Shown: positions 16,543 through 25,243 of the stretch, one piece after another
Layout of the letters: every line of letters begins with the position of its first letter
Position numbering within the stretch: the first letter of the stretch is position 1
Assembly (NCBI RefSeq): GCF_007971025.1
Contig: NZ_CP042436.1
Span: forward strand, 1,550,001 to 1,614,000
Length of the DNA: 64,000 nucleotides
Source: Mucilaginibacter ginsenosidivorans
GTDB lineage: Bacteria; Bacteroidota; Bacteroidia; Sphingobacteriales; Sphingobacteriaceae
Reading direction: 5' to 3'
The notes under the pieces: model-generated
The model's database searches: none
Told to the model about the DNA's origin: nothing
Seen by the model: the letters and a program-made list of their open reading frames with translations, nothing else
Translations under genes and position numbers: made by a program

Positions 16543-17931
16543 ATGAAGAAATTTCGTTTCAGATCCGGAATAGGTCTGGTTATCGCGCTTTTTGTTTTGA
16601 ATACCGGCTTAGTGGCCGCCGCCGTCATCGGTTCCAGCCACCTGCTGATCGCGCTGGCGATCGTGCTGTCCTGTGCCCAATTTTACCTGCATGACCGTTT
16701 TGGTCGCAGCTACCGTACTTTAACAAATTATCCTTTTGGCCAGCTCCTGAAGGACCGGTTGTCCTTTCTCCCGGAAAGCGTCGGCAGGCTCTTCGTGAAA
16801 ACGCGGACCAATACCGAACTGACTGAAAAAGAAGGTTTGCTGCTTGCCCGCCGCTCCAAGAGCACGGACACCACCTTGGTTGAGGATAATCTGCTGCCTG
16901 AAAACGATCCCGGCTTTGAATATGTGCAGACGCACCCTCCCTTTTTTTTACCTGGCCCATTGGATCTGAGGGTAAATATCGGCACGGCACAATGCCTTCA
17001 ACCGTACAGTTTAAGTGTATTTAACTTCGGCGCGCTGGACCGCGGCAAGGTAGCAGATCAAAGCGTCCATGCACTTTCCCAGGCCGCCAACATGTGCAGC
17101 TGCGCGGTGAACTCAGGTGAAAAAGGGCTTACGCCCGAACTGGTCAGGGGCGGCGGTGATATCGTCTGGCATATGAGCTACAGTGACCTTGAGCTCAGGA
17201 ACCCGGACCGTTCTTTTAATGAAACTATGATGCAGCTCATTGCCGCCAAACCGTATGTCAAAATGATCGAACTAGGGCTTTATTCCACACAGGTAGCCGG
17301 CCAGGAAAAGACACCCAACGAATGGGCTGTTTTTGCCCTGGTCAGCAAGCTCCGGCTCTGGTCAGGTGGTAAACCGGTTGGGATACACCTGTTGAACCCG
17401 GCTAAAGAATTGGTCAGCCACCTGGTCAGGTCAATGGGACCGGCAAATGTTTGCCTGGATTTTATCAGCATTGAAGAGTCATGGGCGGCGAATCGTTTGA
17501 TGCACAAAGATTCTGAGCAGCGTTTCTTAGAGGCGGTATTTACGGCAAAAACAATGCTCCGCAACTATGGACTACCAGCAAAAGTGATCGGTACCGGCGT
17601 TATCCTGACCGAATATGATATCCTGCGCCTGTGCGCTTTGGGGGCCGATGCCTGCTTTAGTGCGGCGGGTATACCGATGGAAAATGGCCTGTTTCAGCAA
17701 AAACCAATAGGCCGCTCCGGCTCACCAGGGATCTGGTTGGCCAATTTTCAGCGCAATACGGTCGGGGCCACCCGGACACTTATGCAGCGCTGCGGCTATG
17801 AGCATTTATCGGAAGCCGACCCGGCTGATTTTTTCCGCAGGATCAGTGCTTTCGAGGTCGTATCGCTTAAAGATATTTTTTGTCAAACGGGGCGGGAAAG
17901 ATCTTTGGCGCCTTTGGTCCATCTCAATTGA
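16543..17931 (+). CDS. Membrane-anchored glutamate-synthase-like FMN barrel lacking Fe-S cysteines
   Basis: The 462-aa protein has two N-terminal membrane helices followed by a GltB-type (PF01645-like) TIM barrel. Recognisable parts are SVFNFGALDRGKVADQSVHALSQAA, the NSGEKGLTPELV segment (canonical NTGEGGL), VIGTGVILTEYDILRLCALGADAC, and the C-terminal helix region. The canonical C-x5-C-x4-C cluster motif after the ALGAD segment is missing, replaced by GIPMENGLFQQKPIGRSG. It is therefore probably not a working glutamate synthase; FMN binding may remain. I use ATG 16543 because it follows AAATTATTATTTT, the same leader as the gene at 19357, and starts the natural signal-anchor KKFRFRSG. Confidence 0.7.
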   Translation: MKKFRFRSGIGLVIALFVLNTGLVAAAVIGSSHLLIALAIVLSCAQFYLHDRFGRSYRTLTNYPFGQLLKDRLSFLPESVGRLFVKTRTNTELTEKEGLLLARRSKSTDTTLVEDNLLPENDPGFEYVQTHPPFFLPGPLDLRVNIGTAQCLQPYSLSVFNFGALDRGKVADQSVHALSQAANMCSCAVNSGEKGLTPELVRGGGDIVWHMSYSDLELRNPDRSFNETMMQLIAAKPYVKMIELGLYSTQVAGQEKTPNEWAVFALVSKLRLWSGGKPVGIHLLNPAKELVSHLVRSMGPANVCLDFISIEESWAANRLMHKDSEQRFLEAVFTAKTMLRNYGLPAKVIGTGVILTEYDILRLCALGADACFSAAGIPMENGLFQQKPIGRSGSPGIWLANFQRNTVGATRTLMQRCGYEHLSEADPADFFRRISAFEVVSLKDIFCQTGRERSLAPLVHLN

Positions 17932-17977
17932 TTTTGTTACAATCCGTTTATTCTTTTAGCAATTAAATTAAAAAAAC

Positions 17978-18376
17978 ATGAACACTCCATTGATCATCGT
18001 TCAGCGGGAGCTGGACATATTGAAAAAATATCTGCACGAGTCCGTTTTAACGGATTTTAATAAAAAGAATCTTTTGTCGGAATTGGCGTCCGCCCAAATC
18101 GTGGAAGAACACGAGCTTCCCTGCGACGTGATAAGCCTCAATGCGGTCGTACACGTTCAGGAACGGCAAAGCAAACAGAGCTTTGTTTTTCAAATCGTGT
18201 CGCCGGCTGCGGCAGACGTCAGAAAAAACAAAGTATCTGTTTTGGCACCTATCGCCATTGCCTTATTAGGTTACCGCAAAGGGTCGACGGCCCAATGGGA
18301 AATGCCCGGGGGCGTACAGGAATTTGAGATCCTGAAAGTAACCCGGATTGACTTGCAGCAGGCAGTTGACGGATAG
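17978..18376 (+). CDS. Rnk/GreA-C-like regulator, copy 1
   Basis: The 132-aa protein resembles the Rnk family, which shares the GreA/GreB C-terminal fold and binds RNA polymerase. Evidence is the segment LAPIAIALLGYRKGSTAQWEMPGG with the conserved ALLGYR and W-x-x-P-G features, preceded by an N-terminal helix rich in charged residues. It stands alone with an A/T-rich leader, and a diverged paralogue follows directly (18442-18891). Confidence 0.75.
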   Translation: MNTPLIIVQRELDILKKYLHESVLTDFNKKNLLSELASAQIVEEHELPCDVISLNAVVHVQERQSKQSFVFQIVSPAAADVRKNKVSVLAPIAIALLGYRKGSTAQWEMPGGVQEFEILKVTRIDLQQAVDG

Positions 18377-18441
18377 ATCCGGGCCTGTAACTTTATCAGC
18401 GCCGTTTACGCCGTTTTTTTAACCTTAAATCATAAAAAAAC

Positions 18442-18891
18442 ATGGGAAAGCGATTTCAACTGACATTAACGATCGGGGATTTTAAATTGTTAATGAAATA
18501 TTATTTTACCGAGGGCCTGTCCGTCTTTAATAAACGTAAGCTTTTCGGTGAGTTAAATGATGCGCGTATCGTCGGCAAAGGAAGCCTGCCGCTGAACGTA
18601 GCCCGGCAGGGAGCAAAAGTACTGGTAAGAAATATTGGCAAGCACCAAACCTTCCGTGTACATATTGTTGCGCAAAACCCCGAACCGGCCAGGTTAAATA
18701 AAATAATGATCACTGACCCGTTGTCAATTGCGTTATTGGGCTACGCCGATGGTCACCGGACCGAATGGGAAATGCCGGATGGGATTCAGCGATTCGAACT
18801 CCTTTCTGTTCACCGGGACGGGGAAGATCCTGAATTTTTGGCGGCTGACAGCCCCAATGTTTGCGCGGGCTACGATGAACGCTTCGTTTAA
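18442..18891 (+). CDS. Rnk/GreA-C-like regulator, copy 2
   Basis: The 149-aa protein is a paralogue of the preceding gene. It shares ITDPLSIALLGYADGHRTEWEMP, the FNKxxLFGEL/LLSELASAQIV region and overall spacing. It has a longer C-terminal tail (GEDPEFLAADSPNVCAGYDERFV) without a counterpart in copy 1. The 65-nt gap between the copies holds an A/T-rich leader, so each may have its own promoter. It suggests local duplication followed by divergence. Confidence 0.75.
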   Translation: MGKRFQLTLTIGDFKLLMKYYFTEGLSVFNKRKLFGELNDARIVGKGSLPLNVARQGAKVLVRNIGKHQTFRVHIVAQNPEPARLNKIMITDPLSIALLGYADGHRTEWEMPDGIQRFELLSVHRDGEDPEFLAADSPNVCAGYDERFV

Positions 18892-18916
18892 TATTACCGG
18901 AGCAAATTCAATTCAT

Positions 18917-19291
18917 ATGGGTTATTATCAGATCGGTGCGGCAAGGGTAACTAAAGGCCTGCTGAAATTCTTATTGGTACTATCGGCGGCGTTAATAGGC
19001 CATTGGCAGCCTGACAGGGCATCCGTGTCAGAAAGCCTTCCGCGGGCTAACCGGAATGAGCAACTGCATGCAGCCAGGCTTTTTCAGGTCACCGGAAACA
19101 TCGCGGAGGCACCAGTTATGCCGGCAGTCCGGCAGGGGCTGCATAAATTCCCCGGGGAAGGAAACGTGAAACAACTCGCTTTCAGCTTTTCCCGTATTTG
19201 CGCCACGCTTTTTTTTCAAAACAGGATCGCGGCGGTGTATGAGGTTAGGTTTATTCAGCGGCTCTTATTTCCCGCCCATTATTTCTGGTAG
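18917..19291 (+). CDS. Small exported protein of unknown function
   Basis: The 124-aa protein starts with a signal-like stretch (GLLKFLLVLSAALIGHW) and ends FIQRLLFPAHYFW, a C-terminal aromatic cluster seen in small Sphingobacteriaceae proteins. I recognise no domain. The frame is open further upstream to 18728, but that part overlaps the real gene 18442-18891, and the ATG at 18917 directly precedes the signal peptide. Function unknown. Confidence 0.5.
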   Translation: MGYYQIGAARVTKGLLKFLLVLSAALIGHWQPDRASVSESLPRANRNEQLHAARLFQVTGNIAEAPVMPAVRQGLHKFPGEGNVKQLAFSFSRICATLFFQNRIAAVYEVRFIQRLLFPAHYFW

Positions 19292-19356
19292 CGGGTGTGC
19301 CTGCCAGCGAACAGCTTATATAATCAATGCCTTTTTTAACCATTAAATATTATTTT

Positions 19357-19827
19357 ATGACACATATATTGGAAAACTGCCTCATTGCGGGCGCTTTACT
19401 AACCGTGATTCTCCTTCCTGTCAGCCTGGCCATGATCAGGTCCCATAAACGTAGAAAGCAAAAGATCAGCGATGAACTTAAGGCTGCCGAGCAGGAACGG
19501 GAACTTTCCTTTCAGTACGTAGACCAGCTGGATGCTTTTGTCATCGCCCTGGATCCTGTGAAAAAAAAACTTATCCAGATGGACCATACGGATTATCAGA
19601 TCGGTCAGATCGACCTCGAAGGGATCGACAGTTGTGTGCTTGAAGAAAAAAAGCGGGGCGATACGCTTCAGCTTTTACAACTTGGACTTCGGGACAAGCA
19701 CCAGAAAATATCGCACATCATATTCTATAGGCAATACCATGATAATGACTGGCATTTAAAAAGAACCATCCTGCTGGCCGCTAAATGGAAGCTTTTAATT
19801 CAGGATGTGATACGCCCGGCCGCCTAA
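19357..19827 (+). CDS. Membrane-anchored small protein, unknown
   Basis: The 156-aa protein has one N-terminal membrane helix (about residues 6-27) followed by a basic stop-transfer (RSHKRRKQK) and a cytoplasmic alpha/beta domain with many charged residues. No family recognised. The ATG at 19357 follows ATTAAATATTATTTT, like the gene at 16543; the in-frame ATG at 19327 would add residues before the helix without benefit. It ends 6 nt before a strong terminator. Confidence 0.6.
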   Translation: MTHILENCLIAGALLTVILLPVSLAMIRSHKRRKQKISDELKAAEQERELSFQYVDQLDAFVIALDPVKKKLIQMDHTDYQIGQIDLEGIDSCVLEEKKRGDTLQLLQLGLRDKHQKISHIIFYRQYHDNDWHLKRTILLAAKWKLLIQDVIRPAA

Positions 19828-19832
19828 TATTG

Positions 19833-19860
19833 AACCCTTCACTCATAGTGAAGGGTTTTG
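19833..19860 (+). terminator. Rho-independent terminator
   Basis: AACCCTTCACT, loop CAT, AGTGAAGGGTT, then TTGTTTTTC. The stem is perfect and the T-tract present. It ends the transcript of the 19357 gene. Confidence 0.85.
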
Positions 19861-19885
19861 TTTTTCATTTTTACCCTTTTACAGC

Positions 19886-20275
19886 ATGATCAAATTTCAA
19901 ATTCCCATCATCATCATCGCCCTCCTTTCGGTCGCCGGATGCGAAAAAAAGAATACATACAGGGATACTCCGACAGATAGCTGTCAGAATTTAACCCTGG
20001 CTGTTAAAGGCCTTCATCCCGGAGACCGTGTTTACGTCTATTATGATACGCGTCTGTTGCTGCGTCAAAAGGTTGATTCGCTCAGTGGGGCTCATTTCCA
20101 CAAGGAATTTTGTAACCGGTACCGCCGGGAGGGAGTATTGGGGACCGTTATCCTGGAGAAAAAACGGGTATTGATCGATACCGCGCTGCAGGTGAAAAAG
20201 CCGGTCACCGGTTATCAGGTCTCGGCCGACCGTTTTCTTGGCCGGGTAATATTGGAACCAACCCCGTCCCGGTGA
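19886..20275 (+). CDS. Small lipoprotein, unknown function
   Basis: The 129-aa protein has a lipoprotein signal with lipobox SVAGC (residues 15-19). The mature part is beta-rich with two further cysteines (C33, C75), perhaps a disulfide. No known domain recognised. It lies directly after a terminator, so it is transcribed separately. The following 195 nt to the convergent heme A synthase gene hold nothing I can support. Confidence 0.55.
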   Translation: MIKFQIPIIIIALLSVAGCEKKNTYRDTPTDSCQNLTLAVKGLHPGDRVYVYYDTRLLLRQKVDSLSGAHFHKEFCNRYRREGVLGTVILEKKRVLIDTALQVKKPVTGYQVSADRFLGRVILEPTPSR

Positions 20276-20470
20276 CGGCACAAGCAGATTGCTGCTGATC
20301 TGAACTACAGGGCCAGTTGCCGGTATGAGCATACCAATCACTGTGTTTACTTCATGGAGGCTGAAGCTGTCTGCTAACGGTGCCGGAAAGTTTGATCGCC
20401 TTGTTCAACGAGGCATCCCCGGATCAGAAACCCTGCAGCAGAAATTTCAAGCGCCGGCCGCCTGTTCGAA

Positions 20471-21535
20471 TTAAAGACTATTCGATACGTTATGCGGGCC
20501 GGTGCGGATCCGGCGATAGATGGCTGTCACGCTCAGCAGCAACAGGATCCCATTGAACTGGTGCAGGACGGCGAACCAGATATAATTCGGTCTGCCCGCA
20601 TGGAAAAGACAAGCAATGCCCAGAGAAACCTGAATGATCAATAGCAGCAGCGGGTAAAGCGCCGGCCCTGACAATTCCGACCGGGCCGGTAAAAGGCGCG
20701 CATACAGGAAAAAGCTTAAAAAGAGGACGCATAACAAATAAGCAAGCAGGCGGTGGATAAACTGGATCAGCAGGGGGTCGTAAATTATCCGGAGAAGGAA
20801 ACCGCCGGTTATGCCGGATGATGGGATGAAAAATGTCCCGTTGATATCCGGCCACGTGGGCGCATAGAGCACCGCATGTGTACCTGCCATAAAAGCGCCA
20901 AAAATGAGCTGAAGACAGAGCACGAGGCAGGTCAGCACCGTCAATAGCCTAAATGGCCGGGATACATACACCGGCTCGTTATCCGCCTGAAGCCTAAGAT
21001 ACATCCAGAACAGATAAACAAGTAAAAATAGCGCCAGGCAAAAATGCACAGCCAGCCGGATATGGCTTACCGCGACATCGGTATCATTCAGACCGCTTTG
21101 AACCATTAACCACCCGGCAAGCCCCTGTACGGCTCCCAGTACAAATAAGCCGGTCAACTGCCATTTTAAGTGCCGGTCAAACTTCCGCTGCAAGAGAAAA
21201 ACCATAAAAGGAATGATAAACACCAGACCCATGACTCTTGCCCATTCCCGGTGAAGCCATTCCCAGAAAAATAGCCCCTTGTAATCGGCCAATGTAAAGT
21301 GACTGTTTAGTTTTTTAAATTGTGCGATCTGTTGGTATTGTGCAAAGCTGTGGCTCCAATCGGCGTGGTTTAGTGGAGGTAGCGCGCCCAATAGCGGTTT
21401 CCATTCCGTGATCGATAGACCTGAACCGGTAAGACGGGTGATACCACCCAATAAAATCTGGACCAGTACCATCAATATCCCTGCCCCCAGCCATAAGCGG
21501 ATCTGCCTTCCGGAGGCCTCTGAAGTCTTTGTCAT
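20471..21535 (-). CDS. ctaA: Heme A synthase (CtaA/COX15 family)
   Basis: Oxidises the heme O methyl group to give heme A for aa3-type oxidases. The 354-aa protein has eight membrane helices in two similar halves. Conserved features include GGITRLTGSGLSITEWKP, the heme-ligand histidines in EWLHREWAR, VSHIRLAVH, FIHRLLAYL and VLHQFNG, and the long loop of the COX15 subgroup (PPLNHADWSHSFAQYQQIAQF). It is a single gene on the minus strand with its own promoter. An aa3 oxidase elsewhere in the genome is implied. Confidence 0.93.
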   Translation of the reverse strand: MTKTSEASGRQIRLWLGAGILMVLVQILLGGITRLTGSGLSITEWKPLLGALPPLNHADWSHSFAQYQQIAQFKKLNSHFTLADYKGLFFWEWLHREWARVMGLVFIIPFMVFLLQRKFDRHLKWQLTGLFVLGAVQGLAGWLMVQSGLNDTDVAVSHIRLAVHFCLALFLLVYLFWMYLRLQADNEPVYVSRPFRLLTVLTCLVLCLQLIFGAFMAGTHAVLYAPTWPDINGTFFIPSSGITGGFLLRIIYDPLLIQFIHRLLAYLLCVLFLSFFLYARLLPARSELSGPALYPLLLLIIQVSLGIACLFHAGRPNYIWFAVLHQFNGILLLLSVTAIYRRIRTGPHNVSNSL

Positions 21536-21588
21536 TTAAAAAAGTTTTAGGATTCGGGTTTTCATGGTACACAAAATCCGGCAAAGTG

Positions 21589-21596
21589 CAAATGTA
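21589..21596 (-). promoter_or_regulatory. -7 promoter element of ctaA
   Basis: On the minus strand this reads TACATTTG, an exact TAnnTTTG match. A TTG lies 16 nt upstream. The distance to the ATG is 53 nt. Confidence 0.45.
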
Positions 21597-21865
21597 GTCG
21601 CCAATAACCCTGCAAAAAATGACATTGGGCATTAAACGCTGAATAAAGAACATTCAGCTTGTCAAACAGACCGCAATACAATCGGGCAATTGCCCGGGTT
21701 ATCCGGAGTCAGCCTTTAATCCGCGGAGCACGTCCCATAATGCACATAAAAATGTTGCCGGAAACCGGGGTCATCGAATAAAATACCAAGGTAACTGTGG
21801 ATAGGATAATTTCTTTCCATTCGCCGGACCGTGCCGGTTCCTCTTGCCGGTCCTGCGGGAAGGGT

Positions 21866-22270
21866 TCACCTACCAGGGCGTATGGCAAGGCCTGCTGCCG
21901 GTTCTGTCCCGGGACGACCAGTTTCGGCCGCATGAAAATAAAAGCCTTCGACCTCGCCGTTCCCGTAAACAGGACTGTAGGAAGCAATGACTCCCCTGTT
22001 TTTCCGGGATTGACTTGTCCCGCCAATAATGAACAACTGCATTTTGCCTTGCAGTACTTTTCGTACATAATTGTTGTCCGGAATCTGTACTGCCGAAGCA
22101 ATTGTGGACATCCGGTTGCCGGTCAATCGCTCTAATACGATTCCAGCTGCTGCTGCATAAGCCTCGTTGGCAAATCTGCAGACCAGTTCCTTATCCCAGT
22201 AACTTAACAACGGTGAGGAAATGGATTGGATATCCAGCCCATGTTCAGCAAAACTAGACTTTACAAACAT
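21866..22270 (-). CDS. PAS-domain protein
   Basis: The 134-aa product is essentially one PAS domain. SPLLSYWDKELVCRFANEAY matches the PAS_4-type start (dlp-a-Y-D-dl-cRFaN-aY). SQSRKNRGVIASYSPVYGNGEVEGFYFHA matches the end of the fold. I use the ATG at 22270 (MFVKSSFAEH) because the longer start at 22348 adds an unusual, non-PAS N-terminus. It carries no output domain, so it may be a stand-alone sensor or a remnant of a histidine kinase. Confidence 0.6.
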   Translation of the reverse strand: MFVKSSFAEHGLDIQSISSPLLSYWDKELVCRFANEAYAAAAGIVLERLTGNRMSTIASAVQIPDNNYVRKVLQGKMQLFIIGGTSQSRKNRGVIASYSPVYGNGEVEGFYFHAAETGRPGTEPAAGLAIRPGR

Positions 22271-22369
22271 TCTCCGGCTAAGATAATTTAAACACATGAT
22301 TTTAAAAAAATAAAATGGCACTTTGCCTCGCTGCAAAGGCTTCCCCATCCATCGCCTGTCAAAATTTGA

Positions 22370-24034
22370 TCAGGCTATATCGTTATAAAGTTCCCGTATC
22401 AACGGATAAACAGGACCGGCATCCTGCTCCGGTGGTTCCAGCACTAAGTTGGCCACTTGCTTTTGAAAGCTTTTGTTTTTATCGTGCGCCTCAATGATTT
22501 CCCATAGCCCGTATCTTTTGAACGACCGTTCAATATAAATCCAGTACTGTTTGTGCTTGATGACCGCCTGCACGGCAAAACTGATCCAGTTCTTATAATT
22601 GAAGCCGATGATCTGCTGTCGGCGGGCGCTTTCTATAGAAAACAGGAATGTTAAATGCTTAAAAATATCATCAACCAGGCTTTTGTCTTTTAATTGGTCA
22701 CACCATTGAATGACCTTTAGCTCGTGGTTCTTTAACTGCATTTCCGTAGCAATTTCGTTATAAACGGAGATGTCTTCCTCGGTTAGCCGGTAGCCTCTTT
22801 TAAATATGCTTTTTACCAGGGGTTGCAGGTAATCGAGATAGGGATTTTGCAAAATCTGCTGGAAGGTAGTCGTGCCGTCGTCGTTGGCCGCATTAATATC
22901 ATACTCAATGCGCCGGTCCCGCAATAAAAAATGGATGAAGGAATGCTGTAGTTTGCCCGCATTGAAAATATAATGATTAATTAACGACATGCCTTTTACC
23001 CGTTTGGTTGCAAACTTAAAGCGTGAATTCAGCGCTTCCAGACCTAAAGGTGACAACCGGTCTAATTCCTCGTCAAACTTGTAAAAATTCCAATCTTTGC
23101 TTTTATAAAATTTTAGTTTTTCGATAATAGCGGCTGCGCTTTTTTCAGCCGTTTCCCGGAGCACGGCCATCCGCTCTTCAAGCACCTTTTCTTCGTCCCG
23201 CGCAATTTTCTCCTGTAACAGCCGCTGGGTTTCCTTTAACTTCTGCTCATAGTGTAAATAATAGATCTGGCAGGTCGCCGGATCAAATTGTACCTGCGGC
23301 AATGCAACAGACCTGGTTTGCCATGGGGAAAGGATTTGATCCTCCTTCGTTATAAACGGTGATTTATAGGTACATGAAAGTCTGAACACATCGACGGATT
23401 CGTCAAGCTTAAAAAAATTCTGTGACGGTGTCAGGTATTTAATGTCGCGTTCCATGGTCGACTGCCCGTGAACATCGAACTGATCCAATATCCAGACCAG
23501 GTAAATGCCTTCTTCACTATAAAATTTATGCCGGCCTAAAAGGTAACGCTGTGACAAGTTGGAAAGCTGGATCTCAAAAGCCATCTGCTTTCCCCGGTAG
23601 ATACAATAAACGTCCGGCCTGCGCTTTTCAACTTCGTTGAAAAAAAACCGGGTATCCGCGATCACTGACAGCGGATCAACACCCTCCGTGTTCATCAGCC
23701 GTTCAGCGATCCTGTTTTTCAAATACTTATGCCTCGGCCTTTCTCTCGCCCTGAGTATGTCATTGTAATCCTGAACTTCCTCTGTGCTTATTTTTCCGTC
23801 TTTCAGGTCACAATAGCCCGCGTTTGGAAAATGCTTAAAGTGCAAGCGGTCGTTTTTACTATCTGAAATGATTAGTGGTTGATCACACCTGCAGCAAAAA
23901 AGGTTCAGATCTCCCGAGTTATACCGCGTACGCAATTCATAACCTTCCTTAGCGACCTTAAACGATGCATCAGCGTCGTAGAGATCACCATTGGTTTTAT
24001 CATAAGCTAAATCTATTGAACGTTGAAAAGACAT
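22370..24034 (-). CDS. CoiA-like protein with zinc motif and PD-(D/E)XK nuclease-like core
   Basis: The 554-aa protein has a N-terminal zinc-type cluster (CCRC at 47-50, H68, C75) like CoiA competence proteins. It is followed by a nuclease-like core with RRPDVYC (D141) and MAFEIQLS (E154-x-Q156), the D...E-x-Q/K arrangement of PD-(D/E)XK folds. The long C-terminal half is helical with no recognised domain. CoiA-like proteins act on incoming DNA; here it stands alone at the border of accessory DNA, so defence against or processing of foreign DNA is plausible but unproven. Confidence 0.6.
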   Translation of the reverse strand: MSFQRSIDLAYDKTNGDLYDADASFKVAKEGYELRTRYNSGDLNLFCCRCDQPLIISDSKNDRLHFKHFPNAGYCDLKDGKISTEEVQDYNDILRARERPRHKYLKNRIAERLMNTEGVDPLSVIADTRFFFNEVEKRRPDVYCIYRGKQMAFEIQLSNLSQRYLLGRHKFYSEEGIYLVWILDQFDVHGQSTMERDIKYLTPSQNFFKLDESVDVFRLSCTYKSPFITKEDQILSPWQTRSVALPQVQFDPATCQIYYLHYEQKLKETQRLLQEKIARDEEKVLEERMAVLRETAEKSAAAIIEKLKFYKSKDWNFYKFDEELDRLSPLGLEALNSRFKFATKRVKGMSLINHYIFNAGKLQHSFIHFLLRDRRIEYDINAANDDGTTTFQQILQNPYLDYLQPLVKSIFKRGYRLTEEDISVYNEIATEMQLKNHELKVIQWCDQLKDKSLVDDIFKHLTFLFSIESARRQQIIGFNYKNWISFAVQAVIKHKQYWIYIERSFKRYGLWEIIEAHDKNKSFQKQVANLVLEPPEQDAGPVYPLIRELYNDIA

Positions 24035-24803
24035 TGATCTTTTAGTTATGCTACGTGAACTGCATGTGATTTATAGAGACACTAAATATAGCAGATACAA
24101 TTCATCAGGAGAGCAACCTGTTTAAGTTAGCAGGATATTCATTAAGATTTTGTCTGCTATTATGCCCATCACAAGGTCGTGTTTTCCACGATACTTCCGG
24201 AAAAGATGCCGCTGCGATCACTGAGTTTTTTGTCTCAAGTGTTCCGGCATTTGCTTTCGCAAGAGCCGAACAGCAGATCCGGGATCAACGCATCATTCCT
24301 GCCTCACTGGTTAACCCGCTCCCATTATTCCATCTGGTAAAACTGCGTTCGTTTTTCATTCCTGCCCTGATCCTGGTACTTTTTATATCCACCCCCCGCG
24401 CTTTCAAATGACCCGTCAGACAATAACAACCAGGCCCTTCGGGTGCCTCGTCCGGCAACGGTAGCCGGAAGGGCAGTTATTCTTTCTGCCGGTTTAAGTC
24501 CTTGTTGATGAACGGCTTGAAGGTTTATTTTTCATAGTTTTTCCCGGACTGCTTTTAGCTCTCAGATCCTTTTCATTTAGCCTTTGCTTGAGGCAAATTT
24601 ACCCCTCTTCAGCGGCCAAGGCCAGGCAAGTGCCGCTAAAAAAATCTCCACACCTCCGCTGCGCTCCGGGTCGTATTTTTTTGCGTCAGCCTTGTTCCGC
24701 TCGCCCCCCGCGCAAGTATTCTGCCTCTATCAAAGGCCAAATGAGGGTTTTGCCGAATTGGACTTGATTAACAGATTTTTTAAACAAGTAATTTTTTAAC
24801 GCA
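24035..24803. other. 769-nt intergenic region with hairpin and a start-less open frame
   Basis: One plus-strand frame is open from 24070 to the TGA at 24409-24411 and reads as plausible protein with two hydrophobic stretches, but has no ATG, GTG or TTG. It may be a gene remnant. A strong inverted repeat lies at 24434-24474 (GCCCTTC/GAAGGGC with inner TCCGGC/GCCGGA) without a T-tract. The segment 24590-24720 is GC-rich and leads into ssb. I see no other gene. Confidence 0.4.
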
Positions 24804-25184
24804 ATGGAACTAACAGGAAGATTGACCGCAGACGCTCAGGTGAGCGAGGTTAAAGGAGGAAAAAAAGTAGTGAATTTCAGTATCGCTATCAACGATAGCT
24901 ACAAGCCGAAAGACGGTGAACGGGTGGAACTGACCACCTACGTAGAGTGCGCCTACTGGCTGAACGCCAAAGTAGGTGGATACCTTAAAAAAGGTTTATT
25001 GGTACAGTTGAACGGGCGCATAGGCAGCCGTGCATGGGTGAATAAGGATGGCGATGCCAAAAGCTATCTGACCTGTAATATCTCCCATCTCAAATTCTTA
25101 GGCGGTTCAACCAACAGCACCGCAGCCAAACCCGGCGATAGCAAGGGGAAAGGCGCACCGGAAGATGACGACCTGCCATTTTAA
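24804..25184 (+). CDS. ssb: Single-stranded DNA-binding protein
   Basis: The 126-aa OB-fold protein starts MELTGRLTADAQVSEV and ends with the acidic tip EDDDLPF that binds partner proteins. It is shorter than chromosomal SSB, as in mobile elements. It heads a plus-strand run of element genes (DUF932, PRTRC operon), which supports a role in replication or transfer of the element rather than general housekeeping. Confidence 0.92.
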   Translation: MELTGRLTADAQVSEVKGGKKVVNFSIAINDSYKPKDGERVELTTYVECAYWLNAKVGGYLKKGLLVQLNGRIGSRAWVNKDGDAKSYLTCNISHLKFLGGSTNSTAAKPGDSKGKGAPEDDDLPF

Positions 25185-25243
25185 GCCGGAGAACATAATA
25201 TACCATTGAGCGCAATTCAGTAATCATTTAAAAAATTAAAATC

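Noticed and set aside
18728..18916. Long N-terminal extension of the 18917 gene
   Set aside because: It overlaps a real Rnk-like gene in another frame and precedes the signal peptide.
20325..20474. 49-codon ORF between the lipoprotein and ctaA
   Set aside because: No leader or similarity to other small ORFs; it runs into the convergent ctaA end and the peptide is not protein-like.
21709..22101. 130-codon minus-strand ORF overlapping the PAS gene
   Set aside because: It is another frame of the PAS gene and its 3' flank; no domain pattern in the translation.
24584..24799. Plus-strand ORF before ssb
   Set aside because: Composition is that of GC-rich non-coding DNA, with no recognised pattern and no suitable leader.
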